Source of the DNA: Perlabentimonas sp034003245
GTDB taxonomy: Bacteria; Bacteroidota; Bacteroidia; Bacteroidales; Tenuifilaceae
NCBI GenBank assembly: GCA_034003245.1
Contig: JAVEYY010000019.1
Span: 16,317 to 80,316 of the forward strand
Length of the DNA: 64,000 nucleotides
Direction: 5' to 3'
Shown here in pieces: positions 8,170 to 15,287 of the stretch (its first letter is position 1; the number at the start of each line of letters is the position of its first letter). The translations under genes were made by a program, and so were the position numbers. The notes beneath the pieces are model-generated. The model was not told the origin of the DNA and ran no database searches. It saw only the letters and a program-made list of their open reading frames with translations.

Positions 8170-8440
8170 TGTACAGCATCATTGCCACAAACCAGTTCAA
8201 GAAAGACGTAAAAAATGCAGAAAGCGGGGCTATGACCTTAGCCTGTTGGAACAGGTTATTGACCTACTCCAAAAAACAGGTACGCTACCCCAACTGTACA
8301 AACCCCACAAATTATCGGGCGATTACGAAAACTGCTGGGAATGCCTTATCAAATCGGATTGGCTTCTAGTATGGAAGCAGAACAACACAGAGCTAATCCT
8401 ACTTTTTATCGCAACAGGGTCGCACGCTGATCTATTTTAA
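8169..8440 (+). pseudogene. YafQ/RelE-family toxin gene with a single-base frameshift
   Basis: Frame one reads MYSIIATNQFKKDVKNAE and then breaks. From 8222 the +2 frame continues KRGYDLSLLEQVIDLLQKTG, PLYKPHKLSGDYENCWECLI, KSDWLLVWKQ and ends FIATGSHADLF. Together they match the YafQ pattern (GYDLSLLE, L.G....ECHI.PDWLL.Y, TGTHSDLF). One missing A in GCAGAAAGCGG (expected GAAAAGCGG) at ~8222 explains the break. Restored length is 90 residues, as in YafQ mRNA interferases. There is no slippery heptamer there, so a mutation is likelier than programmed frameshifting. The late frame looks intact, so the event may be recent. Confidence 0.75.
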
Positions 8441-8872
8441 ATAGACTTTAGCTAATCCAAATAGAGGTAGTATATACTATTCGCCCGCGGAGATATTGTT
8501 CCGCCCCTCCCCTTCGGCCGTGATGGCAATTCAGTTAAGTCATCCCTCAACTATAAACTCTGAACCCCAAATCTCGTCATCCTGCCAAAGAGAGGTAGTC
8601 TTACGAGACACAGCGCCAAACGCTAAACACTAAACCCAGAACCCAGAAACCTGAAGGCCAAATCTCGCCGCGTTTCGCCTGCCTCGTAAACCGCAGTTTT
8701 TAGGGGGTTAACGAGGGAATTTCGGCTTTATCTGACGAAATGACGAGATTAGCTTGGCAAAGAACGCCAATCTCCGGAGACACAGCGCTAAACGTAATCT
8801 CGCAAAATCCCATAAACCAAAGCAACAAGCCAAAGAATTATATACATTTGCGCAATTTTTCAATGATATCCC
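8441..8872. other. Intergenic region with repeat fragments
   Basis: No gene seen. The segment 8719-8751 repeats 7470-7503. The words CAATCTCCGGAGACACAGCGCTAAACG (~8769) and GAGACACAGCGCCAAACG (~8615) match ~6258 in the island. The promoter for the next gene is at the 3' end. Confidence 0.5.
8843..8850 (+). promoter_or_regulatory. Bacteroidota -7 box, TACATTTG
   Basis: Matches TAnnTTTG and lies 22 bases before the DUF486 gene start. No clear -33 TTTG was seen. Confidence 0.4.
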
Positions 8873-9241
8873 ATGAGCGCACTATACACCATTCTACTGC
8901 TGATTCTATCGAACACCTTTATGACCTTAGCCTGGTATGGCCACCTAAAGTTTAAGGAGATGAGCTGGTCGCAGGGACTTGGCCTGTTCTCGATTATCCT
9001 AATTAGCTGGGGAATTGCCTTCTTCGAGTATATCTTTCAGGTTCCAGCCAACAGGATTGGCTTTAAGGGGAATGGAGGGCCGTTCTCGCTGGTGGAGCTT
9101 AAGGTGCTTCAAGAGGTTATAACCCTAATTATATTCATGGGTTTTACGCTTCTGGTCTTTAAAACCGAGAACTTCCGCACCAACCATATCATCGGATTTA
9201 TATTCCTGGTGCTGGCGGTGTACTTTATCTTTAAGAAGTAG
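8873..9241 (+). CDS. DMT-family membrane protein (DUF486)
   Basis: A 122-residue protein with four hydrophobic helices (about residues 3-22, 33-53, 79-97, 102-120) and the DUF486 signatures LSNTFMTLAWYGHLKF, ISWGIAFFEYIFQVPANRIG and FSLVELKVLQEVITL. DUF486 proteins are small inner-membrane proteins of the drug/metabolite transporter superfamily; the substrate is unknown. It is monocistronic with its own -7 box. The last 37 bases, including the stop, are repeated at 9713-9749. Confidence 0.85.
   Translation: MSALYTILLLILSNTFMTLAWYGHLKFKEMSWSQGLGLFSIILISWGIAFFEYIFQVPANRIGFKGNGGPFSLVELKVLQEVITLIIFMGFTLLVFKTENFRTNHIIGFIFLVLAVYFIFKK
9205..9241. repeat. 37-bp repeat, copy 1 (3' end of the DUF486 gene)
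   Basis: CCTGGTGCTGGCGGTGTACT and the following bases through TAG recur at 9713-9749 with one change, AAG to AAA in the last codon, which is synonymous. Confidence 0.85.
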
Positions 9242-9397
9242 ACAAAGCGCGTAAAACAGCAACCCATTTTACTTAGAAGAAACACACCAGCCTCCTCGGG
9301 ACAATAACCTTAAAGGGTAACCGTATAGATCAAGGGCTGATGGAGGGGGGGGGATGGCAAAACGGCGAGGGCGTGGGAGGGGAATGACGAATAGGTA

Positions 9398-9538
9398 GCC
9401 CCATGTGCGAGGGCGCTTGCGTTCGATTTGAATCGGCAGTAGTAATGGACGCAGGAATCAGTGGGCTGTGCTCGTTCATGGACATGATGAACCAAGTCCC
9501 CAACCACGCGGTTCAAATCGCCTACCTCGCCATGGGGC
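9398..9538. other. Candidate structured RNA or cruciform, 141 nt
   Basis: Nested perfect pairings: GCCCCATG (9398-9405) with CATGGGGC (9531-9538), GCGAGG (9407-9412) with CCTCGC (9525-9530), and CGATTTGAA (9424-9432) with TTCAAATCG (9512-9520). The first two stack with a single bulged T. The top contains a further TTCAT...ATGAA pairing near 9475-9491. Confidence 0.5.
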
Positions 9539-9573
9539 TTGCAATTCGGCAGGGCGGGAAGCAGCATTGTTTT

Positions 9574-9614
9574 GCCTTGATTCTTTGTTACTTTCTCATC
9601 AAGGAGAAAGTAAG
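9574..9614. repeat. Fourth, diverged end fragment of the ~300-bp element
   Basis: CCTTGAT (9575-9581), then TTACTTTCTC (9588-9597), loop ATCAAG (9598-9603), GAGAAAGTAA (9604-9613). Compared with copies A-C, two T-A pairs have become C-G pairs on both arms, so the hairpin is kept. Confidence 0.75.
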
Positions 9615-9712
9615 AGCGTAAACTTGGCACAAACTTTAAGTAATTAGAGCTGGCGATGATTTATCGCCCTAAATGAAGAGCGATCTTTAAGGGTGCTTTA
9701 TCACCATTACCC

Positions 9713-9749
9713 CCTGGTGCTGGCGGTGTACTTTATCTTTAAGAAATAG
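9713..9749. repeat. 37-bp repeat, copy 2
   Basis: Duplicate of the DUF486 3' end, lying 2 bases from the stop of the convergent T9SS cargo gene. Not attached to any start. Confidence 0.85.
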
Positions 9750-9751
9750 GG

Positions 9752-10180
9752 CTAGTTTGTGAAGTTAAACCTTCGCGATATCTTGAAATTCTTGTACTGG
9801 AAAGTAATTAGATAAATTCCTTTGGATAGACGCTCCGCAGGAATGCTAATGATTACCTCATCCGAAACCTCAACCTGATCAACTACTATTCTGGTTCCAA
9901 TCAAATCGGACACAGTAAAGGTAACCTTCTCCCCCATCCTAGCCCCCGATATCTTTGCCTTAAAGATATCATTGCTCCGCAATGGGTTAGGGTAAACATT
10001 TACATCAAAGGCAGGGGGTTTAATGCTATCGGGTAAAGCTGCAAAAGTTCCGGTGCTTATAGCCAGCGAACCATATCCTCCGCCCTCGCCTCCTTGGTAA
10101 CCCGCTTGCGCCTGAGCAGATACTGAGAATAGTACCAGCGAAAAAACCAGAAATATTATGGTAGAGTATACTTTTGTCAT
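9752..10180 (-). CDS. Small secreted protein with T9SS type A sorting domain
   Basis: A 142-residue protein. An N-terminal signal peptide (MTKVYSTIIFLVFSLVLFSV, cleavage near AQA) is followed by a short Gly-rich linker. Residues ~60-142 form a Por-secretion C-terminal domain: VNVYPNPL at the start, GTRIVVDQ in the middle and LSKGIYLITF near the end. The domain is the address tag for type IX secretion across the outer membrane. There is almost no separate passenger, so the mature protein is tiny. It is the last gene downstream of a cobalamin riboswitch, 42 bases after the FGE-like gene, implying B12-dependent export of this protein. Confidence 0.85.
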   Translation of the reverse strand: MTKVYSTIIFLVFSLVLFSVSAQAQAGYQGGEGGGYGSLAISTGTFAALPDSIKPPAFDVNVYPNPLRSNDIFKAKISGARMGEKVTFTVSDLIGTRIVVDQVEVSDEVIISIPAERLSKGIYLITFQYKNFKISRRFNFTN

Positions 10181-10222
10181 AGCTATTATCTCCTATACTT
10201 GTAAACAAAGTTAACATTTTAT

Positions 10223-11740
10223 TTATCTTGCGCCCCTTCCACCAACACTATTTCGCCTAGTGGAAGGTTTTAGATGTGAGTAAAACCTATCGGAGACTGC
10301 CAGATCGCGCCACGATCCCACCTCCGAGATGGTGCTTCCCCATCCACCGCCCTTGAGTAATACGCCCGAAGCGGTGCTTGGGTTACACCAGCTAGGCTGG
10401 TTGGCATTCCCGTTCTCGTCCAATTCTCCATCACCGGGATTGCCCGTAAAGACTTCGCCTCCCCCACCAACCATCACGGTTTGCTCCCACACGTTACCGC
10501 TCATCTCCATTACCCCATAGTAGGTAGCTCCTGCCTCAACACGTGATGAGCTACTTGTTGCGGCAAAACCCGTGCGTAGCACTCCCCGCAGCCCCCAACC
10601 CTCTGTTGCAATAAATGTTCCATGATTTGCCAATCCGCTCCCGGAGGCTGGAACATCGCTTACTGTTTCAAAAATTGTACCATCGTCTACTGGGCTATTC
10701 GCATTGGTCACCAAGCTGGTGCCCCAGGCAAGTTCGCCTGCAACAGGAGCAATTGGTCCCCGACAAACCTTTTCAAATTCCAATTCGGTCATTGGGCGCA
10801 GCGCGGCCCAGTCGAGGTAGGCGCTTAGGTCGGCCCAGCTAAGAAAATTGGCAGCTCTATGCTGACCATCATTCGCACCATTATACTCATTGTCCTTGCT
10901 GGCATTTACACCATAAACCGCACTTTTACCAGTCGCAACACCAGGCTCCATTATCACAATACCATTCCGATATAGGCTGTCGGGTTGGTAGGGGTTTATC
11001 ATCACATAAGTTCCCTTCGATGAGTTTGGTGCAGAGGCAGTCCTACTCTTCTGCTGGTTATAGGTGAGCGTATTCAGGAAATCGGCGTACTGCAGCTGCG
11101 TCACCTCGTACTTCATAGCATAAAACGAAGCAAATCCCTTTGGGAACTCAGCAGGAAGTGACGATGCTAACTCGTGCGGCGTAAACTGCGAGTTGGGGTT
11201 ATTAACGATTAGATTCAGCGGATTTAACGCATTTTCTGATGATATTTTAACAGGTTCGCCAATTGTGTTAGAGAGTGACGAAACGGATACTCCATCGCCA
11301 ATAAAGAAATCGCCCTCGGGAATTTGCACCATCTCAATGCCATATACTCGAATTTCGGAAAAGCTAGTCAAGGATGATTCGGCCGCTAGTATGATTAGTG
11401 AGGGGGAATGACTAAAAACGCCCTGCTCCTGGGGATAGATAAACACACCTTTACCATCGGTTACCGGCTGAACTGCTAGCGGCGATACAGCACTATGACT
11501 TGTAGCCAAAGTGCTTATATCGATATGAACCCAAACACCCGAAGGGTTTCTCCCTTTTAGAAAAACCCAAACAGCATCGTGATTCCCCTGCTGACTGGTG
11601 AGATTCCACGAGTTATCCCATCCAATTTCAAAGCTGATGGCATTCCCCTCAATAGCCCCATTCCTTAGAACTAGATTATTGCTTAAGGCAGAAAAAAAGT
11701 GCAGTAAAAAACATGCAATTGCAAGAAAGAATCTTCTCAT
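10223..11740 (-). CDS. Exported formylglycine-generating-enzyme-like (SUMF1/FGE-sulfatase domain) protein
   Basis: I chose the ATG at 11740 (MRRFFLAIACFLLHFFSALS), which gives a signal peptide; an upstream in-frame ATG at 11785 would bury it. Length 505 residues. Residues ~20-130 form an N-terminal strand-rich domain (LRNGAIEGNAISFEIGWDNS...WVFLKGR). From ~135 the FGE fold follows: MVQIPEGDFFIGDG, FYAMKYEVTQLQYADFLN, LRPMTELEFEKVCRG, MSGNVWEQTV and a closing GGGWGS...RRNSVGGRGAR. I do not see the paired active-site cysteines of true sulfatase-maturing FGE, so an enzymatic role is doubtful. GldK/GldJ-like structural uses of this fold are known in Bacteroidota. It lies between the DUF4465 and T9SS genes. 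Confidence 0.8.
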   Translation of the reverse strand: MRRFFLAIACFLLHFFSALSNNLVLRNGAIEGNAISFEIGWDNSWNLTSQQGNHDAVWVFLKGRNPSGVWVHIDISTLATSHSAVSPLAVQPVTDGKGVFIYPQEQGVFSHSPSLIILAAESSLTSFSEIRVYGIEMVQIPEGDFFIGDGVSVSSLSNTIGEPVKISSENALNPLNLIVNNPNSQFTPHELASSLPAEFPKGFASFYAMKYEVTQLQYADFLNTLTYNQQKSRTASAPNSSKGTYVMINPYQPDSLYRNGIVIMEPGVATGKSAVYGVNASKDNEYNGANDGQHRAANFLSWADLSAYLDWAALRPMTELEFEKVCRGPIAPVAGELAWGTSLVTNANSPVDDGTIFETVSDVPASGSGLANHGTFIATEGWGLRGVLRTGFAATSSSSRVEAGATYYGVMEMSGNVWEQTVMVGGGGEVFTGNPGDGELDENGNANQPSWCNPSTASGVLLKGGGWGSTISEVGSWRDLAVSDRFYSHLKPSTRRNSVGGRGAR

Positions 11741-11927
11741 TACGCAATGAATAAATGAGGGTGTCTGAAAAAGTCTAAAAATCATTTAAATTCTCTTTGT
11801 GTCACTTTGTGATTTCTTTGTGTACCTTTGTGTAACAATATTTAAAATATAGCACAAAGTTCCACAGAGGTTTTCACAAAGTTTCATAAAGGACTTTTGA
11901 GGCACCCTCTTGTAAAGAAATCCTCTA
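11741..11927 (-). other. Intercistronic spacer with CTTTGTG words
   Basis: 187 bases between DUF4465 and the FGE-like gene. On the plus strand, variants of CTTTGTG(T) recur four to five times at 11801-11835 and again in complement at ~11855-11890. No strong terminator was seen, so read-through from the riboswitch transcript is plausible. Confidence 0.4.
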
Positions 11928-12647
11928 TTACTTCAGATACTCATACACCAAATTATCCATGCAGAAATAGGCAGGGGTATTCATCCACTCTCCAAAACTA
12001 TCGGTTGAGGAGAGATAAAACACCACTTTTGAAACCCCAACCAAGCTAGATAGGCCTACATCAGTCCAATCAGCCACCACTTTATAAGGAATTGTTCGGT
12101 AATCGGCCAGATAAAACTCCACCACAGCAACCTGCTCATCGTTGCCATTAAATCCCTTTACTGTGAGCAAAAACCAATCATCTTGAGCAAATGGGCGAGA
12201 GTAATCATCACCATTTATCAGCGTATGATATGCATAGGTTGAGTTGGTAATGCTGGCCGAAACCAGATTTACCTGCGAGCTAAACGTAATTGCAGCATCG
12301 TCGCCGGTAACATAGGCCACAGCATACTTGTTTGAGCCATCAGCACCCTCGTTACAGTAGGCGCTGTACTGATTTCCGTAGCCCGGGGTATTGGTATCGG
12401 TTACATTGCTAAACGAAAATCCCGACCACGAAAAATACTGGGAATTGAAATTGTTGTTGAAGCTGGCCTTCCTAAACACCATCTCCCCCGAGCCATCGCT
12501 GCCATTCCAGTAGCTCTCTGGTTCGAGCGCAAGCGATTGAAAATCGATTTTCTCTCGGGTAAATTCATCGTCGGGGTTACACGATAAGAAACCAATTACC
12601 ACTAGCGCCACTAGCGCTAGTAAAACGTTGCTGTTAATTTTTTTCAT
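11928..12647 (-). CDS. DUF4465 lipoprotein under cobalamin riboswitch control
   Basis: A 239-residue lipoprotein: MKKINSNVLLALVALVVIGF, LSC lipobox, Cys23. The body matches DUF4465: YWNGSDGSG, FNSQYFSWSGFSFSN, GYGNQYSAYC, SASITNSTYAYHTL, WFLLTVKGF, and a C-terminal VVFYLSSTD..NTPAYFCMDNL. The fold is probably a carbohydrate-binding-like jelly roll. DUF4465 lipoproteins are often found in Bacteroidota B12-uptake loci, and the cobalamin riboswitch directly upstream here agrees. I infer a surface cobamide-binding or capture role. Relationship to the B12-binding protein BtuH should be checked, as I am not certain they are the same family. First gene of the transcript. Confidence 0.85.
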   Translation of the reverse strand: MKKINSNVLLALVALVVIGFLSCNPDDEFTREKIDFQSLALEPESYWNGSDGSGEMVFRKASFNNNFNSQYFSWSGFSFSNVTDTNTPGYGNQYSAYCNEGADGSNKYAVAYVTGDDAAITFSSQVNLVSASITNSTYAYHTLINGDDYSRPFAQDDWFLLTVKGFNGNDEQVAVVEFYLADYRTIPYKVVADWTDVGLSSLVGVSKVVFYLSSTDSFGEWMNTPAYFCMDNLVYEYLK

Positions 12648-12777
12648 TGTTTAAAGATTTAAATGATTAACATTAAAACCTTCAAACCGTAAAATCAGGG
12701 GACTAAGTAAACCTGTTGAAGACTGGTACCATAATCTTCAGCTTTTATTCCCGAAAGCTTACAGTTGAGGCTTGTAT

Positions 12778-12946
12778 CACGGCAGGTTTTCTGGCTTACT
12801 CCCCGGTAGGTCGGCCTTCCCATCTCGTCGCTAGTGACGAGACAGTGGCAAGGATGCCTAGCGGTTGAATGGAGATCACAGCAGCGGGTACTGCTCCCGA
12901 TTTCCTGCCTTCCCAAGGCAGGGCACGGGATTCCCTTTCCGCGAAC
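12778..12946 (-). promoter_or_regulatory. Cobalamin (AdoCbl) riboswitch
   Basis: Read on the minus strand, the conserved blocks are in order: AAAGGGAATCCCGTG, then AATCGGGAGCAGTACCCGC and TGCTGTGA, the B12 box CCTTGCCACTGTC, GGGAAGGCCGAC and the closing AAGCCAGAAAACCTGCC. The 5' end lies 5 bases from a -7 promoter box. About 130 nt separate it from the DUF4465 start, enough for an expression platform (GAAGA...TCTTC near 12718-12739). Expression is expected to fall when cobalamin is abundant. Confidence 0.92.
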
Positions 12947-12950
12947 AGTA

Positions 12951-12958
12951 CAAAAGTA
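12951..12958 (-). promoter_or_regulatory. -7 box TACTTTTG for the riboswitch transcript
   Basis: The complement of CAAAAGTA fits TAnnTTTG and is placed exactly where the aptamer's 5' end requires transcription to start. Confidence 0.5.
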
Positions 12959-12991
12959 TAAAAATATTGGAATGGTAAGCCCGAAAAGACA

Positions 12992-13028
12992 AATAAAAAA
13001 AGGACCTGTGTTTTTTCATGAGTCCTTT
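12992..13028 (-). terminator. Rho-independent terminator of the DUF3887-like gene
   Basis: On the minus strand AAAGGAC...GTCC followed by TTTTTTTATTTG; the stem is 7 bp (12999-13005 with 13022-13028). It sits 37 bases after the stop at 13065. Confidence 0.7.
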
Positions 13029-13064
13029 CATTTCCAAAATTTGCTTAAGATATTCCCGAAAATC

Positions 13065-13508
13065 TTACATCAACATATCGGACCATGGTTTAACCCAAAA
13101 TCCAGCAATTTTGCTATCCTCATCAATCACCACCCTAACCTCTAATAACTTGGTACTTTTGCTAAACTTACCCTTTAGCCTGATGATATGCACATTATCA
13201 AAACCCTTCTGCTTCCATGTTTCGGCATACGTTACGGACTCGTAATCGCCAAACTGCTGCTTAATTTGCTGATAAGCCACCTTTTGGTTCGACTCGGTGA
13301 AGAAATTTTTAAACTTTTCGATAGCCTCATCTCCAAACTGATAATACGATCCACCTTTAAGTCTGGTGAAGTAGGACGATGAAAAATCTTCAGCAATTTT
13401 GATTTTTGCCGCATTTTCATCGGACTTGTTGAGCTTGCTAAAATCCTGACCACACGAGCCAAGGCTAAATAATAGCGAAAATGAAAGAAGGAAAATTGTT
13501 GATCTCAT
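13065..13508 (-). CDS. DUF3887-like lipoprotein
   Basis: A 147-residue protein with signal MRSTIFLLSFSLLFSLGSC and predicted lipid Cys19 followed by GQD. The body (IAEDFSSSYFTRLKGGSYYQ, KNFFTESNQKVAYQQIKQQFGDYESVTYAE, then a strand pair FDNVHIIRLKGKF and LLEVRVVIDED) resembles the small alpha/beta NTF2-like fold of DUF3887. Function unknown; probably an envelope accessory protein. It lies 15 bases downstream of the Yip1-like gene on the same strand, so it may be the third gene of the DUF2089 operon. It ends at a clear terminator. Confidence 0.65.
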   Translation of the reverse strand: MRSTIFLLSFSLLFSLGSCGQDFSKLNKSDENAAKIKIAEDFSSSYFTRLKGGSYYQFGDEAIEKFKNFFTESNQKVAYQQIKQQFGDYESVTYAETWKQKGFDNVHIIRLKGKFSKSTKLLEVRVVIDEDSKIAGFWVKPWSDMLM

Positions 13509-13523
13509 AGCAATAATTTTAGG

Positions 13524-14066
13524 TTAAATTAGGACAAGGTTCAAATACAAAACAGCTATCTCGGTTAGAACAAGAGAGGAAATATAAGCAATTACAAGGC
13601 GCTTCCCCTTTAAGTTAAACGATACGCTTAGGGCATTGTAAATTAAAATGCAGATATACACCAACAAGGTTAAGTATATTATTACAAGGAAAAACATCTG
13701 AAAAGAGAGAAAGGAAAAACTCTGAAAGGGTTGAATCAATCGAATTAATGGAAGTATTAGCAAGGGTAATTTTGACATGAGTATTGTTCCCAAAACATCA
13801 ATTGCCCTAATTCGAACTTTAGATAAAACTAATCCTGTAACGTAGGCAACTGCTGACATTACCAACCAGTGAGCCACCAGTTCAACAGCATATACCCACA
13901 ATGGTGAATTCTTGGCAAAGCCAACCATAAGTAAACCAAAGAAATGGGTTCCTGTTAAATACGATAATGCTACTGTAAGTGATAAACCAACAACCCCTAT
14001 TAGCAATGCTGACCATCCAGCCAGTCTAGTAAATGGATTAAATATCATGTTACTTCTCATTCTCAT
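13524..14066 (-). CDS. Yip1-like integral membrane protein
   Basis: 180 residues with five hydrophobic segments (about 15-35, 58-82, 88-118, 123-150, 160-178). It opens FNPFTRLAGWSALLIGVVGL and has the short polar loops seen in bacterial Yip1-domain proteins. The start is ambiguous: ATG at 14066 overlaps the previous gene by 17 bases, and ATG at 14048 starts just after its stop. The DUF2089 zinc-ribbon/HTH protein immediately upstream is a common partner, which suggests a regulator controlling a membrane protein. Function unknown. Confidence 0.65.
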   Translation of the reverse strand: MRMRSNMIFNPFTRLAGWSALLIGVVGLSLTVALSYLTGTHFFGLLMVGFAKNSPLWVYAVELVAHWLVMSAVAYVTGLVLSKVRIRAIDVLGTILMSKLPLLILPLIRLIQPFQSFSFLSFQMFFLVIIYLTLLVYICILIYNALSVSFNLKGKRLVIAYISSLVLTEIAVLYLNLVLI

Positions 14067-14352
14067 CGAGTTTATTTAGCTTGCCAATAATATCATCCAG
14101 AATGTTTCTAACCGATGGATAGCTTAGCTTTAGATTTTGTGCCATAACCTTTAAACTACCACTGGCTTTAACAAAATCAAGTATAAACTTCTGTTCCTCA
14201 GCATTAAGTTGCGAAATGATGGGCAAAGCGTAAACACCAACCACCTCCGTTTCACAACTTTCGCAGTACAATTGCTTCACCACAAGTTGGTGTTCGCAGC
14301 TAGGACACTTTAAAGGAAGTCGCTTAGTCATATCTTCATATAATTTAAACAA
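14050..14352 (-). CDS. DUF2089 zinc-ribbon/HTH regulator
   Basis: A 100-residue protein (internal ATG at 14331, MTKRLPLKCPSC, is also possible). It has a zinc-ribbon CPSC...CESC at about residues 17-35 and then a helix-turn-helix: LNAEEQKFILDFVKASGSLK followed by MAQNLKLSYPSVRNILDDII. This matches DUF2089, thought to be a DNA-binding regulator. A near-perfect 16-bp-arm palindrome lies 30 bases upstream and could be its operator. Adjacent Yip1-like and DUF3887-like genes are its likely operon. Confidence 0.8.
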   Translation of the reverse strand: MFKLYEDMTKRLPLKCPSCEHQLVVKQLYCESCETEVVGVYALPIISQLNAEEQKFILDFVKASGSLKVMAQNLKLSYPSVRNILDDIIGKLNKLDENEK

Positions 14353-14381
14353 ATATAAATATATTTTTAATATATTTCACT

Positions 14382-14418
14382 ATTATATTAATTTTATTTA
14401 TTATAAAATTAATATAAT
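14382..14418. promoter_or_regulatory. AT-only palindrome, 16-bp arms
   Basis: ATTATATTAATTTTAT (14382-14397), spacer TTATT, ATAAAATTAATATAAT (14403-14418). It sits 30 bases upstream of the DUF2089 gene and 171 bases before the SGNH hydrolase on the other strand. It could be an operator for either gene; a terminator is unlikely as there is no GC in the stem. Confidence 0.5.
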
Positions 14419-14588
14419 TTATCGAATAAAATTCGACTAGGGCGCATAGCCAATTGTTGACTAAAAGCCTTATATTGCAAAACAATTATAGCGGTTGCAA
14501 GGCAGTATCGTGTTTCAACCATGCAACCAGCCTTTATACCGGAATACTTTTACATCCAAATACCTTATTACCAAACTGCAAAATCAGC

Positions 14589-15278
14589 ATGAAACTATTA
14601 AGCATCACATTAACCCTTCTGACATCAATCATTATGTGTAGCTGCAACCAAGTAAATACCGAAAACACCCAGGCCAAGAAGATCACTTACCTTGCCCTTG
14701 GCGACTCATACACCATCGGCGAGGGGGTTGCCGATAGCTTAAGGTACCCAAATCAACTTAAGGAAAGGCTTGCTCAGAGCGGGATAAACATCGAAAATCT
14801 AAAAATTATTGCTCGTACCGGCTGGACAACCGATGAGCTGCAGGCGTGGATCGAAAGGGATTCGATAACCCCACCTTACAATTTGGTAACCCTGCTAATT
14901 GGTGTGAACAATCAGTATAGGGGCAGGGATGCTGAGAACTATCGGGAGGAGTTCAAAATACTCCTCAACAAGGCGATAGAGTTTGCTGGAGGAAAAAGCA
15001 AAAGCGTTATTGTAATCTCAATTCCCGACTGGGGTGTAACACCATTCGCCAAGGAGCGCGATGGCAAAAAAATCGCAGCTGAAATTGACAAATTCAACAG
15101 TATTAATCTTGAGGAAACCCAGAAATCGGGTGCATTTTATGTAAACGTTACGTCAATCTCCAGATTAGCCACTAATGAACCCAATTTACTCGCTACCGAT
15201 GGTCTACATCCATCAGGAAAAATGTATAAACTCTGGGTTAACGAAATATATCCAGTTGCTAATAATATCCTAAAATAG
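14589..15278 (+). CDS. SGNH/GDSL-type hydrolase lipoprotein
   Basis: I chose the ATG at 14589, which starts a lipoprotein signal (MKLLSITLTLLTSIIMCSC); a longer frame reaches back to 14454 but would hide it. 229 residues. Block I ALGDSYTIGEG gives the nucleophile Ser, GVNNQY gives the block III Asn, and DGLHPSGK gives the block V Asp and His, so the catalytic set is complete. This enzyme class hydrolyses esters (lipids, acetylated sugars); the substrate is unknown. kynU starts 9 bases downstream, so the two are probably co-transcribed, though no functional link is obvious. Confidence 0.85.
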   Translation: MKLLSITLTLLTSIIMCSCNQVNTENTQAKKITYLALGDSYTIGEGVADSLRYPNQLKERLAQSGINIENLKIIARTGWTTDELQAWIERDSITPPYNLVTLLIGVNNQYRGRDAENYREEFKILLNKAIEFAGGKSKSVIVISIPDWGVTPFAKERDGKKIAAEIDKFNSINLEETQKSGAFYVNVTSISRLATNEPNLLATDGLHPSGKMYKLWVNEIYPVANNILK

Positions 15279-15287
15279 CCGACAAAA

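Larger units (their letters stand above)
9242..9751. other. Non-coding segment bounded by the 37-bp duplication
   Basis: Holds a G9 run (~9345-9353), a long nested inverted repeat (9398-9538) and a diverged end of the ~300-bp element (9574-9614). A 72-codon open frame across 9403-9621 is explained by these structures and is not called. Confidence 0.5.

Noticed and set aside
8222..8240. Programmed ribosomal frameshift in the YafQ-like toxin
   Set aside because: No slippery heptamer or downstream structure is visible at the break; a single missing A is the simpler explanation.
9403..9621. 72-codon plus-strand frame MCEGACVRFESAVV...
   Set aside because: It lies across the nested inverted repeat and the repeat-element end. 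It has no promoter box close to it and no family resemblance.
5309..9751. Insertion sequence or transposon
   Set aside because: No transposase, integrase or tnp-like ORF was seen, only non-coding repeats and one possible 37-bp duplication.
10223..11740. Active sulfatase-maturing formylglycine-generating enzyme
   Set aside because: The fold is recognisable, but I do not see the paired active-site cysteines near the C-terminus, and no sulfatase gene is nearby.
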